DNA of 64,000 nt from Nocardia sp. NBC_01327. GTDB lineage: Bacteria; Actinomycetota; Actinomycetes; Mycobacteriales; Mycobacteriaceae. The position numbers and the translations under genes are program-made. Below, piece after piece: positions 17,395-26,896 of the stretch. The stretch is taken from the NCBI RefSeq assembly GCF_035958815.1, contig NZ_CP108383.1, positions 1,302,001-1,366,000 on the forward strand, read 5' to 3'. The notes beneath the pieces are model-generated. The model was not told where the DNA came from, made no database searches, and saw only the letters and a program-made list of their open reading frames with translations. Position 1 is the first letter of the stretch, and each line of letters begins with the position of its first letter.

Positions 17395-18462
17395 ATGAGT
17401 CAGGTGCAGGAGGCGGGGATTCGGGACTGGGACTTTCCGCGCGGGGTGGCGAGTGTTGCCCTGATGGTGGGGTTTGCGCGGGAGCAGGGGGTGGCGGCGG
17501 GGCGAATATTGCAGGGGAGCGGGCTGGGGGAGAAGGCGCTGGGGGATCCGGATGCGCAGATCGATGCGCATACCGAGCTCGCGGTGATCCGGAATCTGGT
17601 GCGGGAGCTGGGGGCGCGGCCGAACCTCGGGCTGGAGCTGGGGCGGCGGTATCGGATCACCACGTTCGGGATCTTCGGGTTCGCGTGTGTGAGCAGTCCG
17701 ACGCTGGGGGAGGCGATCGCCTTCGCACTGCGGTATCTGGAGTTGAGCTTCACGTTCTGCATTCCGGTGGCGCGGTGGCAGCCGGGCGAGTTCGTGGCCC
17801 GCATCCATGATGAGCGCATCCCCGCCGATGTGCGCCGGTTCCTGGTGGAGCGGGATGTGACCGCCATGTTCCAGATGCTCTGCGATCTGCTGGGCCATCG
17901 GGTGGATCTGCTGCGGGCCGAATTCGATTTCGCGACACCGGAGAATATCGACCTGTATCGCGAGATTTTCGGAGTGCTGCCGCTGTTCGAGCAGCCGCAC
18001 AATCTGTTCTCGCTGGATCCGGCGATCCTGGAGCAGCCGCTGCCGCAGGCCAATGAGCACACGCTCGCCATGTGCCTGGCGCAGTGCCGGGAGCTGGTCT
18101 CACGCCGCCGGGCCCGCACCGGCATCGCGGCGGACGTGCGCGAGCTGCTGGTCCCGCGCGGCGGCGCCGACGGTTTCGCCGCACCACCCGGAATCGACGC
18201 GGTGGCAAGGGATCTCAATATGAGCACCCGCACCCTGCGCCGCCATCTGGATACCGCGGGCACCAGCTATCGGCAGCTGCTGGACGAGGTGCGCCGGGCG
18301 CTGGCGGAGGAAATGCTCACCGCCACGCCGCTTTCGGTGAGCGATGTGGCGATCCGGCTCGGTTATGCGGAGGCCTCGACCTTCATCCACGCCTTCAAAA
18401 GATGGACGGGGACAACGCCTTCGGCCTATCGGCGCGGCGCGGTCAGTCCTGTGGTTCGCTGA
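17395..18462 (+). CDS. AraC-family transcriptional regulator
   Basis: 355 residues from the ATG at 17395; a GTG at 17356 would add 13 residues. The N-terminal two thirds (about 1-235) match the effector-binding domain of ArcB/VirS-type regulators (FGIFGFACVSSPTLGEAIAF). The last 100 residues carry two helix-turn-helix motifs (DAVARDLNMSTRTLRRHLDT; SVSDVAIRLGYAEASTFIHA followed by FKRWTGTTPSAYRR). It is divergent from the Baeyer-Villiger monooxygenase, the classic arrangement for a local activator responding to substrate. Its 3' end overlaps the convergent phosphodiesterase gene by 20 bp. Confidence 0.9.
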   Translation: MSQVQEAGIRDWDFPRGVASVALMVGFAREQGVAAGRILQGSGLGEKALGDPDAQIDAHTELAVIRNLVRELGARPNLGLELGRRYRITTFGIFGFACVSSPTLGEAIAFALRYLELSFTFCIPVARWQPGEFVARIHDERIPADVRRFLVERDVTAMFQMLCDLLGHRVDLLRAEFDFATPENIDLYREIFGVLPLFEQPHNLFSLDPAILEQPLPQANEHTLAMCLAQCRELVSRRRARTGIAADVRELLVPRGGADGFAAPPGIDAVARDLNMSTRTLRRHLDTAGTSYRQLLDEVRRALAEEMLTATPLSVSDVAIRLGYAEASTFIHAFKRWTGTTPSAYRRGAVSPVVR

Positions 18463-19228
18463 GCCACCCGCCCATGGCGACGGGCCGGAACATGGACAGC
18501 AGCCGGCCGTCCTGAATGGAGTGCATGACCAGCGAGGGGTCCGGCGCGAAGTCGATCGGCACATGTCCCGATCGGGCCGTCTCCCATTCGCCGCCGATGG
18601 TGGAGGAGACGCTCGGCGCGACGATGAGCGGTTTGCCCGCGAAGGACGTGACCAGGCCCGAATGCACATGTCCGGTGAGCACACCGAGAATGCGATCGTC
18701 GCCGGACACGATGTTCTCCAGCCGCTCCGGATTCGTCAGCCGAATGGGATCGACCACCGTGCTGAGTACCGGAACCGGCGGATGGTGCATGGCGATCAGC
18801 ACCAGCTCGTCCGGCGGCGCGGCGGACAGCAGATCGATGAGCCAGGAATAGGTCTCGTCCTCGAGCAGCCCCTCGGGCTTGCCCGGAATGCTGGAGTCGA
18901 GCAGGGCCAGCGTGACACCGTCGACGCTGTGCGCCTGATTGATCGGCGCATAACTCGCGGTGCCGTCCAGCAGCACCTTGCGCATATTGCCGCGATCATC
19001 GTGATTGCCGGGCATGATCACCACCGGCACGTCGGCGACCAGGGCATTGCGGGCCTGCTGGTACTCCTCGATATCGCCTTCGTCGGCGATATCCCCGGTC
19101 ACGATGATGACGTCGGGGCGCTGCGGCAGCTCGGCCAGATAGGCCATCACCCGCTCGGCGCGTTCATTGTTCCTGGCGCCCATATTGAAGTGGGTGTCAC
19201 TGAGCTGTGCCAGCAGAACCATCGGCAT
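18443..19228 (-). CDS. Metallophosphoesterase, Rv0805/CpdA-type cyclic nucleotide phosphodiesterase
   Basis: 261 residues from the ATG at 19228; a second ATG at 19222 is also possible. The five class III phosphodiesterase motifs are present: LSDTHF, VTGDIAD, PGNHDDR, MHHPPV and LTGHVHSG, supplying the ligands of a dimetal centre. Strong resemblance to M. tuberculosis Rv0805, which hydrolyses 2',3'- and, more weakly, 3',5'-cyclic nucleotides. The C-terminal segment (SMFRPVAMGGWLSEPQD) overlaps the AraC gene tail by 20 bp, so each mRNA end is antisense to the other. Confidence 0.9.
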   Translation of the reverse strand: MPMVLLAQLSDTHFNMGARNNERAERVMAYLAELPQRPDVIIVTGDIADEGDIEEYQQARNALVADVPVVIMPGNHDDRGNMRKVLLDGTASYAPINQAHSVDGVTLALLDSSIPGKPEGLLEDETYSWLIDLLSAAPPDELVLIAMHHPPVPVLSTVVDPIRLTNPERLENIVSGDDRILGVLTGHVHSGLVTSFAGKPLIVAPSVSSTIGGEWETARSGHVPIDFAPDPSLVMHSIQDGRLLSMFRPVAMGGWLSEPQD

Positions 19229-19354
19229 TCGCTTTCTGTGAAGGGCCGCATCATTGCGCCCGATCGTGCCGCGCCAACGCGTCACGTCACCAGGCTAGAT
19301 GCCCTGCCCGCATGGATCTCAGTGAGACTCGCCACCGAATATAGCGATGCCACA

Positions 19355-20149
19355 TTAACGGTCGCCCGGAGTGACCGGGGTCATCAGCTCGCGCGCGATA
19401 CTCAACAGTTGCACGGGATCCGCGGATTCCGCACCGGCAGCCCAGAATTCCGGGCCCGGCTCGGCTTCCAGATCCAGCACCGGGGGAGTGCGCCAATCCG
19501 CGTCCAGCAGCAGCCGCCACGAATGCAGATAGGTGCGGGCATGGGCACCGGACCTGTCGAAGAGCGGATCGCCGACGATGGGATGCCCGATCCAGGCCAG
19601 ATGCACCCGAATCTGATGCCGCCGCCCGGTGATCGGCCGCAGCGCCAGCACGGTATGCGTTTCGGTGCGGGCGAGGGTCGCGAATTCGGTGACCGACGGA
19701 TAGTTCTTGCCCGCCAGCACATCCCGCTCGTCCACCCGCCAGCGCTCGCCCTCGCGCTGAATGCTCTCGCGCGGCGCGGCAATGCGGATCCGGTTCTTGC
19801 GCCCGACACTCAGCGGCAGGTCGATGACGCCGCGGTCCGGCAGATCCGCCGGACCGGTGGTGACCGCCAGATACGCCTTCTGCGCCGTGCGCTTGTTGAA
19901 CTGCCGGGTCAATTGCCCGTGTGCCGGCAGTTCTTTGGCGAGCAGCACCAGTCCGGAGGTCACCTTGTCGATGCGATGCACCGGGTACAGCGTCTCCCCG
20001 TGCGCGGCGGCGAGCTCCACGATGTCGGTGTCGTGGCGCTCGCCGGTCACCGAGATCCCGGCCGGTTTATTGAGCGCGAGGACATTGTCGTCCTCAGTGA
20101 TCAGGCACTGTTTCCGCAGTTCGGGCCAACGCGTATCCACAGTGCCCAC
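19355..20149 (-). CDS. RluA-family pseudouridine synthase
   Basis: 264 residues, GTG start at 20149 (a second GTG at 20140 is possible). The catalytic motif HRIDKVTSGLVLLAK contains the essential aspartate. LALNKPAGISVTG precedes it, and RPITGRRHQIRVHLAWIGHPIVGDPLF is the conserved downstream segment. No S4 domain is present, so it is a short RluA/RluC-like member modifying rRNA or tRNA; the exact uridine is not predictable. It ends about 125 bp before the phosphodiesterase gene on the same strand. Confidence 0.9.
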   Translation of the reverse strand: MGTVDTRWPELRKQCLITEDDNVLALNKPAGISVTGERHDTDIVELAAAHGETLYPVHRIDKVTSGLVLLAKELPAHGQLTRQFNKRTAQKAYLAVTTGPADLPDRGVIDLPLSVGRKNRIRIAAPRESIQREGERWRVDERDVLAGKNYPSVTEFATLARTETHTVLALRPITGRRHQIRVHLAWIGHPIVGDPLFDRSGAHARTYLHSWRLLLDADWRTPPVLDLEAEPGPEFWAAGAESADPVQLLSIARELMTPVTPGDR

Positions 20150-20167
20150 CCTAGAGAGCGTCCGCGC

Positions 20168-21535
20168 TCAGGCGATGGCCCGCTCCAGTTCGGCCAGCCC
20201 GTCCTCCATATGCGCGGGCAGCCGATCCAGATCCGGCACGGTGCGGCGGCAGCCGACGAACCCGAAATCGAGGTTCTCCCCATTGGTGGTGAGCGTGATG
20301 TTCATGGCCTGCGATTCGAACGGAATCGACAGCGGATAGTTGCTGTCCAGTCGAGCGCCCTGCATGTAGACCGGTTTACGCGGTCCGGGCACATTGGAGA
20401 TGACCAGATTGAACGGCATGCGCGGCAGCGCCTCGAACCCCGGCAGCAGTGAGACGCCCAGCGGCGACATGAGCAGCGCCGAGAGCGCCATGGCCTCCAG
20501 CTTCGGCAGCTGGGTGAAGACCTGCTTGGCCTCGCGCATGGAGGTGCTGATCGCGGTCAGCCGCGCCATCGGATCATCCAGGTGGGTGGCCAGATTCGCC
20601 AGGCAGGCCGCGACCATATTGCCCTCGGAGGCGTCGGCCTCGGCGGCGGTGCGAATATTCACCGGCACCATGGCGATGAGCGGTTCGGCCGGCAGTCCGT
20701 CGTGCTCGATGAGATAGGTGCGCAGCGCGGCGGCGCTCATGGCCAGCACCACATCGTTGACGGTCGCGCCGGTGGCCTGGCGCACCCGGTTGATGCGCTC
20801 GAGCGGCCAGGAGCGCACGGCAATGCGCCGCGCTCCGCCGATCGACACATTGAACATGGTGCGCGGCGCGGTCATGGGCATGGTGAGCCTTCCGTCGATC
20901 GCTCCGCGCAATGGCGCGGCAATCGATGCGGTGCTACGGACCATGCGCGGCAAGGCTTTTCGCAACTGCTGCCATGAGCTGGTGCGTTCGACGGCCGCGA
21001 GCTCGACGCTTTCGCGAATCGGCGCGGTGCCCCACGGCACCCGCACCTGCGTATCCAGCGGATCGTCGGTGAGGGTGCGCTGCAGCAATCGCATGGCGGA
21101 GACGCCGTCGATGAGCGCGTGGTGCATTTTCATATAGAGCGCGAAGCGCCCGTCGTCGAGGCCCTCGATGAGCCGGGCCTCCCACAGCGGCCGGTGCCGG
21201 TCGAGCAGGATGCCGTGTAGTCGTTCGGTGAGATCCAGCAGATCCTCCATGCCGCCGGGCCCCGGCAGCGCGCTGCGCCGCAGGTGATAGCCCAGATCGA
21301 CCTGCGCGGCATGGGACCAGGACACGCTGGAGAAGCCGCCGAAGGTGCGGCTGGGATGCCTGCGGAAGCGCGTGCGCACCTCGGTGGAGGCGGACATGGC
21401 CGTAAAGAGGTCGTGCACGAACTCGGGCCCCGCGTCGGCGGGCGGTTCGAACAGCTGCAGACCACCCACGTGCATCGGATGTTCGCGGGATTCGATGGCA
21501 AGGAAAATAGCGTCGAGAGGATTCAGAAGGTCCAT
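20168..21535 (-). CDS. Wax ester synthase/diacylglycerol acyltransferase (WS/DGAT)
   Basis: 455 residues, the usual family length. The active-site HHxxxDG motif is MHHALIDGVSAM near residue 138. The N-terminus (MDLLNPLDAIFLAIESREHPMHVGG) and the C-terminal ISNVPGPRKPVYMQGARL are family hallmarks. These enzymes acylate diacylglycerol or fatty alcohols to make storage lipids, abundant in Nocardia and Rhodococcus. It lies just upstream of the pseudouridine synthase on the same strand (18 bp apart). Confidence 0.95.
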   Translation of the reverse strand: MDLLNPLDAIFLAIESREHPMHVGGLQLFEPPADAGPEFVHDLFTAMSASTEVRTRFRRHPSRTFGGFSSVSWSHAAQVDLGYHLRRSALPGPGGMEDLLDLTERLHGILLDRHRPLWEARLIEGLDDGRFALYMKMHHALIDGVSAMRLLQRTLTDDPLDTQVRVPWGTAPIRESVELAAVERTSSWQQLRKALPRMVRSTASIAAPLRGAIDGRLTMPMTAPRTMFNVSIGGARRIAVRSWPLERINRVRQATGATVNDVVLAMSAAALRTYLIEHDGLPAEPLIAMVPVNIRTAAEADASEGNMVAACLANLATHLDDPMARLTAISTSMREAKQVFTQLPKLEAMALSALLMSPLGVSLLPGFEALPRMPFNLVISNVPGPRKPVYMQGARLDSNYPLSIPFESQAMNITLTTNGENLDFGFVGCRRTVPDLDRLPAHMEDGLAELERAIA

Positions 21536-21648
21536 CGGTTTCGCCTAACCGGTGGGGCAGCGCTGTTCGACATTCGGCACGCACAACTGCCCAGGGAGAT
21601 ACGGTCGAGCGACGCTGCCCCCCGCTGCGTTGACGGTGAATTAGATTA

Positions 21649-22461
21649 TCACTGTGCTTGTTTCGTTATAACCGGAACTTCGGAAAGCAAACCTTCAGCT
21701 GGTGTGCCATAAGTTTGCTCTCTGCCCAGATCGTCGATCGACGCGAAGGACATGCCGACAATGGTACGGCGGCCGTGCGCGAATGGGTGGACCCGATGCA
21801 GCGTCGTGTCGGAGCGCATCAGATAGAGGTCGAGAGGCTGCAGCTCCCACGACTGAATGGGATTGCGGGTAAGGGTTCGGTACACGTCGGAGTGATCCCA
21901 GTCCCGCCGGGTGTGCGCCACCGTCTGCACGAAACCGCCCTCCTCCAGGGGTGGGCACTCCACCACCAGGATCAGTGCGAAAGCATAGTCATCCCAATGC
22001 CATTGGCTGTCCGCGTCATCGTGCTGCCGTCGCCGCACCGCATACCGCTCCGGACCCGGGCACGGCAGCACCGGCTCCGTCGCCACCGTAGTGAGACTGT
22101 GCCGCAACAGTTCACAGTCGTAGAGCTGCGGAATGCATTGGCCGCGCGCGTCGACCTCCCGCGGGCCGAGGTCGATCGCATGCCGCTCGGGCGCCTCGGC
22201 GCCGGGTGCGATCCAGGACTGATGATGATCGAGCATGGTCAGCGCCTCGGCAGCCAGCGCCCGCTTGACCCGGTAGGGCAGCAGGAAACCCAGGCGGGCG
22301 ATTCCGGTCTCGGCCAGCCGGTCTCGCGCATGACGCAGGGCTGCGGGATCCACCGCCGTCAGATGTTTGCGGGCGGCGTCCACGGAACTGTGGGGCTGCA
22401 CCTGGTCGATTGTAATCCGTTGCCTGCCAACGAATATGGAATCAGGTTCCCGATTGATCAC
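21649..22461 (-). CDS. 2OG-Fe(II) oxygenase-like protein (ArpA/HalD-like)
   Basis: 270 residues from a GTG at 22461; the start is uncertain for lack of a ribosome binding site. A facial-triad pattern is visible: HWDD (H-x-D, near residue 156), then LHRVHPF with the distal histidine, then RRTIVGMSF with the likely oxoglutarate-binding arginine. HxD rather than HxG points to hydroxylation and not halogenation. Similar proteins act on free amino acids or small peptides in actinomycetes; the substrate here is unknown. It is divergent from the LLM flavoprotein, with 101 bp between starts. Confidence 0.6.
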   Translation of the reverse strand: MINREPDSIFVGRQRITIDQVQPHSSVDAARKHLTAVDPAALRHARDRLAETGIARLGFLLPYRVKRALAAEALTMLDHHQSWIAPGAEAPERHAIDLGPREVDARGQCIPQLYDCELLRHSLTTVATEPVLPCPGPERYAVRRRQHDDADSQWHWDDYAFALILVVECPPLEEGGFVQTVAHTRRDWDHSDVYRTLTRNPIQSWELQPLDLYLMRSDTTLHRVHPFAHGRRTIVGMSFASIDDLGREQTYGTPAEGLLSEVPVITKQAQ

Positions 22462-22562
22462 GATCGGGTGGCGAGCGCGCCTCGGGCGGCGGGCACCGAC
22501 TCGCCCGAAGGACGGCGGTGTGCCGGAGCCGCAGGCCGGTTCGGCGTAGCTTGAGATTTGCT

Positions 22563-23414
22563 ATGGCTGACTACGGGCATGAGCTGAGGTTCGGGATCTT
22601 CGTTCCGCCCGAGGCGGCGCGGGGGCGGTCGCTGCTGCGGCTCATTCAGCGCGCCGATGCCACCGCCGGGCTGGAAGTGCTGGCGGTTCAAGATCATCCG
22701 TATCAGCCCGCCTTCCTGGACACCTGGACGCTGCTGTCCTACGTCGCCGCCATGACCCGCACCCTCACCCTCATGCCCGCGGTGGCCAATCTGCCGCTGC
22801 GCCCGCCCGCCGTGCTCGCGCGCAGCGCGGCCAGCCTGGATCTGCTCAGCGGCGGCCGCGTGGAGCTGGGAGTGGGCGCGGGCGCGTTCTGGGACGCCAT
22901 CGAAGCCATGGGCGGGCAGCGGCGCACGCCGGGGCAGGCGCTGACGGCACTGCGTGAGGCGATGGGCGTCATGCGTGCGCTGTGGGGTGAGGGACGCCCG
23001 AACCTCGAAGGCGAGTACTACTCCCTGCGCGGCGCCAAGGCCGGACCGGCTCCCGCGCATCGGATAGGCATCTGGCTGGGCGTCTACGGTCCCCGCGCGC
23101 TGCGCATGACCGGCGAACTGGCCGACGGCTGGCTCGGCGGATTCTCCTATGCCCCACCGGATCTGCTCGCCGGGCTGATGTCCGCCATCGATACCGGCGC
23201 CCGCGAGGCGGGCCGCGTGCCCGCGCTCATCCGACGCGCCTACATCATCGATGCGTCCATGCCGGTCGCGCAGCTCACGGAGGTGGCGCTGGCACACGGC
23301 ATCAGCGAATTCCTGCTGCCGGTCGATCCGGACGGGGAGGGGGCGACCATGCGGTTCGCCGTCGAGACAGCCCCGGCGGTACGTGCCGCGGTCGCCGCGG
23401 CGCGTGTCGCCTGA
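22563..23414 (+). CDS. LLM-class flavin-dependent oxidoreductase
   Basis: 283 residues from the ATG at 22563; an upstream in-frame start at 22518 lacks support. Typical luciferase-like features: RFGIFVPPEAA, VLAVQDHPYQPAFLDTW, LDLLSGGRVELGVGAGAFW, RIGIWLGVYGPRALRM and LADGWLGG. These bind FMN or coenzyme F420; the family fits F420-dependent reductases common in this group, though the cofactor cannot be read. Ends 15 bp from the convergent secreted-protein gene. Confidence 0.88.
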   Translation: MADYGHELRFGIFVPPEAARGRSLLRLIQRADATAGLEVLAVQDHPYQPAFLDTWTLLSYVAAMTRTLTLMPAVANLPLRPPAVLARSAASLDLLSGGRVELGVGAGAFWDAIEAMGGQRRTPGQALTALREAMGVMRALWGEGRPNLEGEYYSLRGAKAGPAPAHRIGIWLGVYGPRALRMTGELADGWLGGFSYAPPDLLAGLMSAIDTGAREAGRVPALIRRAYIIDASMPVAQLTEVALAHGISEFLLPVDPDGEGATMRFAVETAPAVRAAVAAARVA

Positions 23415-23429
23415 GGAGCGTTCCGGACG

Positions 23430-23855
23430 TCAGTGCAGTTCGAAGAACGTGCTGTTGATGATCTGCCGCAGCGGTGACAGCGCACCGTCGTAGCTGACCC
23501 GATCCGAACGCACGGTGTGCAGTGAGCTGTCACCGCGCAGGGGATCCTCGCAGATGACGCGAATCCGCTTGGTATCGGTACGAATCGAGCCGAGTGTCAG
23601 GTCCACCGCGCCCGCGGTGTTCACCGATCCCCAGGGTCCGGCGATGTCCTTGCCCGCGATCTGACAGCGGGCGCCGGCCTTCTCGCCGGTGACGTGCGCG
23701 GTGACGGTGCTGCGGCCCTGGATGACGGCCTTGGGCTCGCTGTTGGCGGTGGCCGCGCCGGCGGCGAGCAGGGTGCCGAGTGTCCCGATCACGACGGCGG
23801 TGGTGATGCGGGTGCGGAGCGATCGACTCATGGTTCCGATAGTGAAGCGCTTCAT
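23430..23855 (-). CDS. Small secreted protein of unknown function
   Basis: 141 residues from the ATG at 23855 (MKRFTIGTMSRSLRTRITTA). A signal peptide ends near AATANSEP. The mature part (about 100 residues) has two cysteines (ARCQIAG, VICEDPL) that could form a disulfide, and an all-beta look (TVTAHVTGEKAG, VDLTLGSIRTDTKRIRVI). No family recognised. The upstream frame to 23906 probably is not translated. Confidence 0.65.
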   Translation of the reverse strand: MKRFTIGTMSRSLRTRITTAVVIGTLGTLLAAGAATANSEPKAVIQGRSTVTAHVTGEKAGARCQIAGKDIAGPWGSVNTAGAVDLTLGSIRTDTKRIRVICEDPLRGDSSLHTVRSDRVSYDGALSPLRQIINSTFFELH

Positions 23856-24159
23856 ATGAGATTCTCGTGAGGTCGGGGGGTGAATTGGCGATGAACTTCG
23901 CGCCAAGACCTGTTCAGGCGAAGCAGTGACCGGGCTGTCTGCGGGACTTCCACCACGCCGACATTATCGAACATCGATCCGCTTGCCATCGGCACCGGCT
24001 CGAGATGATTCCAAATCCACAGGAGCCGAATCCGGCGGAGTGACCGCCCGGCCGGAGTGTTCTCTGCCAGAATCGAATAGCTGTGAGTACGCTGACCCCG
24101 TTCATCGTGGGTTCCGGAGCCGATAGGACCAGCTGCGGACCGACCTCGAGGAGGATGTG
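23856..24159 (+). promoter_or_regulatory. ctaD upstream region
   Basis: This 304-bp gap separates the divergent secreted-protein gene and ctaD. A 26-codon open frame (24083-24163, GTG start) ends in a TGA overlapping the ctaD start codons; it could be a leader peptide but has no clear ribosome binding site. No convincing -35/-10 pair stands out. Confidence 0.4.
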
Positions 24160-25896
24160 GTGACTGCCGTAGCTCCCAAGCCGGACCCGGGACTGGAGGC
24201 CGCTCGGCCCTACCCGGCGCGGCTGGGCCCCAAGGGTTCGTTCATCTACAAGGCGGTGACGACGACCGATCCCAAGGTGCTTGGCGTCATGTACATCACC
24301 ACCGCGATTTCGTTCTTCCTCATCGGCGGTCTATTGGCGCTGCTCATGCGTGCGGAGCTGGCGCGCCCGGGCATGCAGTTCCTGTCGACGGAGCAGTTCA
24401 ATCAGCTGTTCACCATGCACGGCACGATCATGCTGCTGTTCTATGCGACGGCCATCGTGTTCGGCTTCGCGAACCTGATCCTGCCGCTGCAGATCGGCGC
24501 GCCCGATGTGGCCTTCCCGCGGCTGAACGCCTTCAGCTACTGGCTGTACCTGTTCGGCGCGTCGATGGCCACCGCCGGATTCGTGACTCCCGGCGGCGCG
24601 GCCGACTTCGGCTGGACCGCCTACACGCCGCTGTCGGACATCGTGCACTCGCCGGGCGTGGGTGGCGATCTGTGGATTCTGGGTCTGGCGGTGTCCGGTC
24701 TGGGCACCATTCTCGGTGGTGTGAACATGCTGACCACGGTGGTCTGCCTGCGCTGCCCCGGTATGACCATGTTCCGGATGCCCATCTTCACCTGGAATAT
24801 CGCCGTCACGAGTGTGCTTATCCTGCTGGCCTTCCCGCTGCTGACCGCGGCGCTGTTCGGGCTCGCCTACGACCGGCACCTGGGCGGGCACATCTACGAT
24901 CCGGCCAATGGCGGGGCCATCCTGTACCAGCACCTGTTCTGGTACTTCGGCCATCCCGAGGTGTACATCATCGCGCTGCCGTTCTTCGGCATCGTCTCGG
25001 AGATCTATCCGGTGTTCTCGCGTAAGCCGATCTTCGGTTACACCACGCTGGTGTACGCGACCCTGGGCATCGCGGCGCTGTCCATCGCGGTGTGGGCGCA
25101 CCACATGTACGCGACGGGATCGGTTCTGCTGCCGTACTTCTCGTTCATGACCTTCTTGATCGCGGTGCCGACGGGCGTGAAGTTCTTCAACTGGATCGGC
25201 ACCATGTGGCGGGGTCAGCTGACCTTCGAGACGCCGATGCTGTGGTCGCTCGGCTTCCTGGTGACGTTCCTGTTCGGTGGACTGTCGGGTGTCATTCTGG
25301 CCAGCCCGCCGCTCGACTTCCATGTCTCCGACAGCTATTTCGTCGTGGCGCACTTCCACTACGTGCTGTTCGGCACCATCGTGTTCGCCACCTTCGCGGG
25401 CATCTACTTCTGGTTCCCGAAGATGTCGGGCCGGCTGCTGGACGAGCGGCTGGGCAAGTGGCACTTCTGGGCGACCTTCGTCGGCTTCCACACCACGTTC
25501 CTGGTGCAGCACTGGCTGGGCAACGAGGGCATGCCGCGCCGGTACGCCGATTACCTGCCGAGCGACGGATTCACCACGCTGAACACGATTTCCACCATCG
25601 GCTCCTTCATTCTGGGCGCGTCGATGCTGCCGTTCGTGTGGAACGTCTTCAAGTCCTACCGCTACGGCGAGGTCGTGACCGTGGACGATCCGTGGGGCTA
25701 CGGCAACTCCCTGGAGTGGGCGACGTCCTGCCCGCCGCCGCGGCACAACTTCTACGAGCTGCCGCGTATTCGCTCCGAGCGCCCCGCGTTCGAGCTGCAC
25801 TATCCGCACATGGTCGAGCGCATGCGCGCCGAGGCCCATGTCGGCTGGGGGTCCAGGTCGCACAACGTGGCCGAGGAAGCGCAGATCCACAGCTGA
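24160..25896 (+). CDS. ctaD: Cytochrome c oxidase subunit I (aa3-type)
   Basis: 578 residues from the GTG at 24160 ([14 protein letters not shown]), placed by GGAGGA four bases upstream; a GTG at 24157 is too close to that site. Twelve membrane helices. Haem/copper motifs: FTMHGTIM (haem a ligand His), [18 protein letters not shown] (CuB His-Glu-x-x-x-Tyr crosslink region), WAHHMYATG (CuB histidines), and [12 protein letters not shown] (haem a/a3 ligands). Near-identical over long stretches to mycobacterial CtaD, including the C-terminal [20 protein letters not shown]. Terminal oxidase subunit that pumps protons at the plasma membrane; the other subunits are elsewhere. Confidence 0.97.
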   Translation: MTAVAPKPDPGLEAARPYPARLGPKGSFIYKAVTTTDPKVLGVMYITTAISFFLIGGLLALLMRAELARPGMQFLSTEQFNQLFTMHGTIMLLFYATAIVFGFANLILPLQIGAPDVAFPRLNAFSYWLYLFGASMATAGFVTPGGAADFGWTAYTPLSDIVHSPGVGGDLWILGLAVSGLGTILGGVNMLTTVVCLRCPGMTMFRMPIFTWNIAVTSVLILLAFPLLTAALFGLAYDRHLGGHIYDPANGGAILYQHLFWYFGHPEVYIIALPFFGIVSEIYPVFSRKPIFGYTTLVYATLGIAALSIAVWAHHMYATGSVLLPYFSFMTFLIAVPTGVKFFNWIGTMWRGQLTFETPMLWSLGFLVTFLFGGLSGVILASPPLDFHVSDSYFVVAHFHYVLFGTIVFATFAGIYFWFPKMSGRLLDERLGKWHFWATFVGFHTTFLVQHWLGNEGMPRRYADYLPSDGFTTLNTISTIGSFILGASMLPFVWNVFKSYRYGEVVTVDDPWGYGNSLEWATSCPPPRHNFYELPRIRSERPAFELHYPHMVERMRAEAHVGWGSRSHNVAEEAQIHS

Positions 25897-25909
25897 CAAA
25901 TATTTAGGT

Positions 25910-25954
25910 TTGACATACTAACTACCCTCGTCCTAATCTTGTGTCCGTTACAAG
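25910..25954 (+). promoter_or_regulatory. Sigma70-type promoter with overlapping inverted repeat
   Basis: TTGACA (25910-25915), an 18-bp spacer and TAATCT (25934-25939) make the clearest vegetative promoter in the window. CTTGT (25938-25942) and ACAAG (25950-25954) form an inverted repeat overlapping the -10 and likely start site, as expected for a repressor operator. It drives the quinone oxidoreductase gene at 25977. Confidence 0.65.
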
Positions 25955-25976
25955 TTAAGGACGAAGGGATGCCGAC

Positions 25977-26885
25977 GTGCACAAGATTCATTTCTCCGGC
26001 CGACCGGCGCAGCTCACCGTGCCGGAGCCGGTGGCCGGTCCGGGTCAGCTGCTGATCCGGACCGAGTTGGCCGGTGTACACCTCGGCATGCTCCGAATGA
26101 TCAAGGCGGACAGCGGCTCCGACCCGGGTGCGGAGGTTCTCGGCACCGTCGTCGCGGTCGGTCCCGAGGTCGCGGCGGAGTGGATCGGCAAGCGGGTCGG
26201 TGGCGTGGTGTTCGCAGGCGCGTATGCCGAATATGTTCTGGCCGCAACGGCATTGATGACGGAGATCCCCGCTGGGGTACCGGCCGCGGACGCTCTCGCG
26301 GTGGTGCGCGGCGGCCTGGTCGCCCTGGGCGCGCTGCGCGCCGGCCGATTCACGGCAGGGGAGTCGGTGCTGATCACCGCGGCCGCCAGCGGAAGCGGCC
26401 ATCTCGCAGTGCAATTGGCGAAGGCGCTGGGCGCCTCGAGGGTGGTGGCAGCAGTCGGCTCCACTGATAAGGCGCAGTTCCTGCGCGAATGCGGAGCCGA
26501 CGCCGTGCTCACCTACGCTGAGTCCTGGACCGAATCGTTCGATGTCATCCTGGACGGCGTAGGCGGCGACCTCCTCCAGCGCAGCGTGGAAACCCTTGCC
26601 CCCCACGGCCGTCTGGTGGCCTACAGCGCAGGCGGCGGTTCGGTCGATGTCAACACCCTCCTGGCCGACCTCAAAACCGTCACCGGTTTCTCGGTCGGCC
26701 TACTGAGCCGCACCCGGCAGGATCTGCTCGACTCCTACCGGGCCGAACTCTGGAAGTTGCTGGCATCAGGCCGTTTACGCCCCCGCCACACCGTCCTGCC
26801 GCTGGAAGACATCAGCGCGGCCGTCGACCTCATCGAATCCCGCCGCAACCTGGGCAGGGTGATTGTGCAGACCGGGCGGCAGTGA
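25977..26885 (+). CDS. Zinc-free MDR family quinone oxidoreductase
   Basis: 302 residues, GTG start with GAAGGG 8 nt upstream. Medium-chain dehydrogenase/reductase fold: GroES-like N-terminal half (IRTELAGVHLGMLRM, VAVGPEV) and a Rossmann domain with LITAAASGSGHLAVQLAKALGA. No structural zinc cysteines, so it belongs to the NADPH:quinone reductase branch. It reduces quinones or related electrophiles using NADPH. Promoter and candidate operator lie directly upstream. Ends 11 bp from the convergent EthD gene. Confidence 0.88.
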   Translation: MHKIHFSGRPAQLTVPEPVAGPGQLLIRTELAGVHLGMLRMIKADSGSDPGAEVLGTVVAVGPEVAAEWIGKRVGGVVFAGAYAEYVLAATALMTEIPAGVPAADALAVVRGGLVALGALRAGRFTAGESVLITAAASGSGHLAVQLAKALGASRVVAAVGSTDKAQFLRECGADAVLTYAESWTESFDVILDGVGGDLLQRSVETLAPHGRLVAYSAGGGSVDVNTLLADLKTVTGFSVGLLSRTRQDLLDSYRAELWKLLASGRLRPRHTVLPLEDISAAVDLIESRRNLGRVIVQTGRQ

Positions 26886-26896
26886 GGCCGTCCGCC

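Noticed and set aside
18344..20452. 702-codon plus-strand frame over the phosphodiesterase and pseudouridine synthase
   Set aside because: Spans two real genes on the other strand that carry full catalytic motifs.
24331..25899. 522-codon minus-strand frame over ctaD
   Set aside because: Antisense shadow of a highly conserved oxidase gene.
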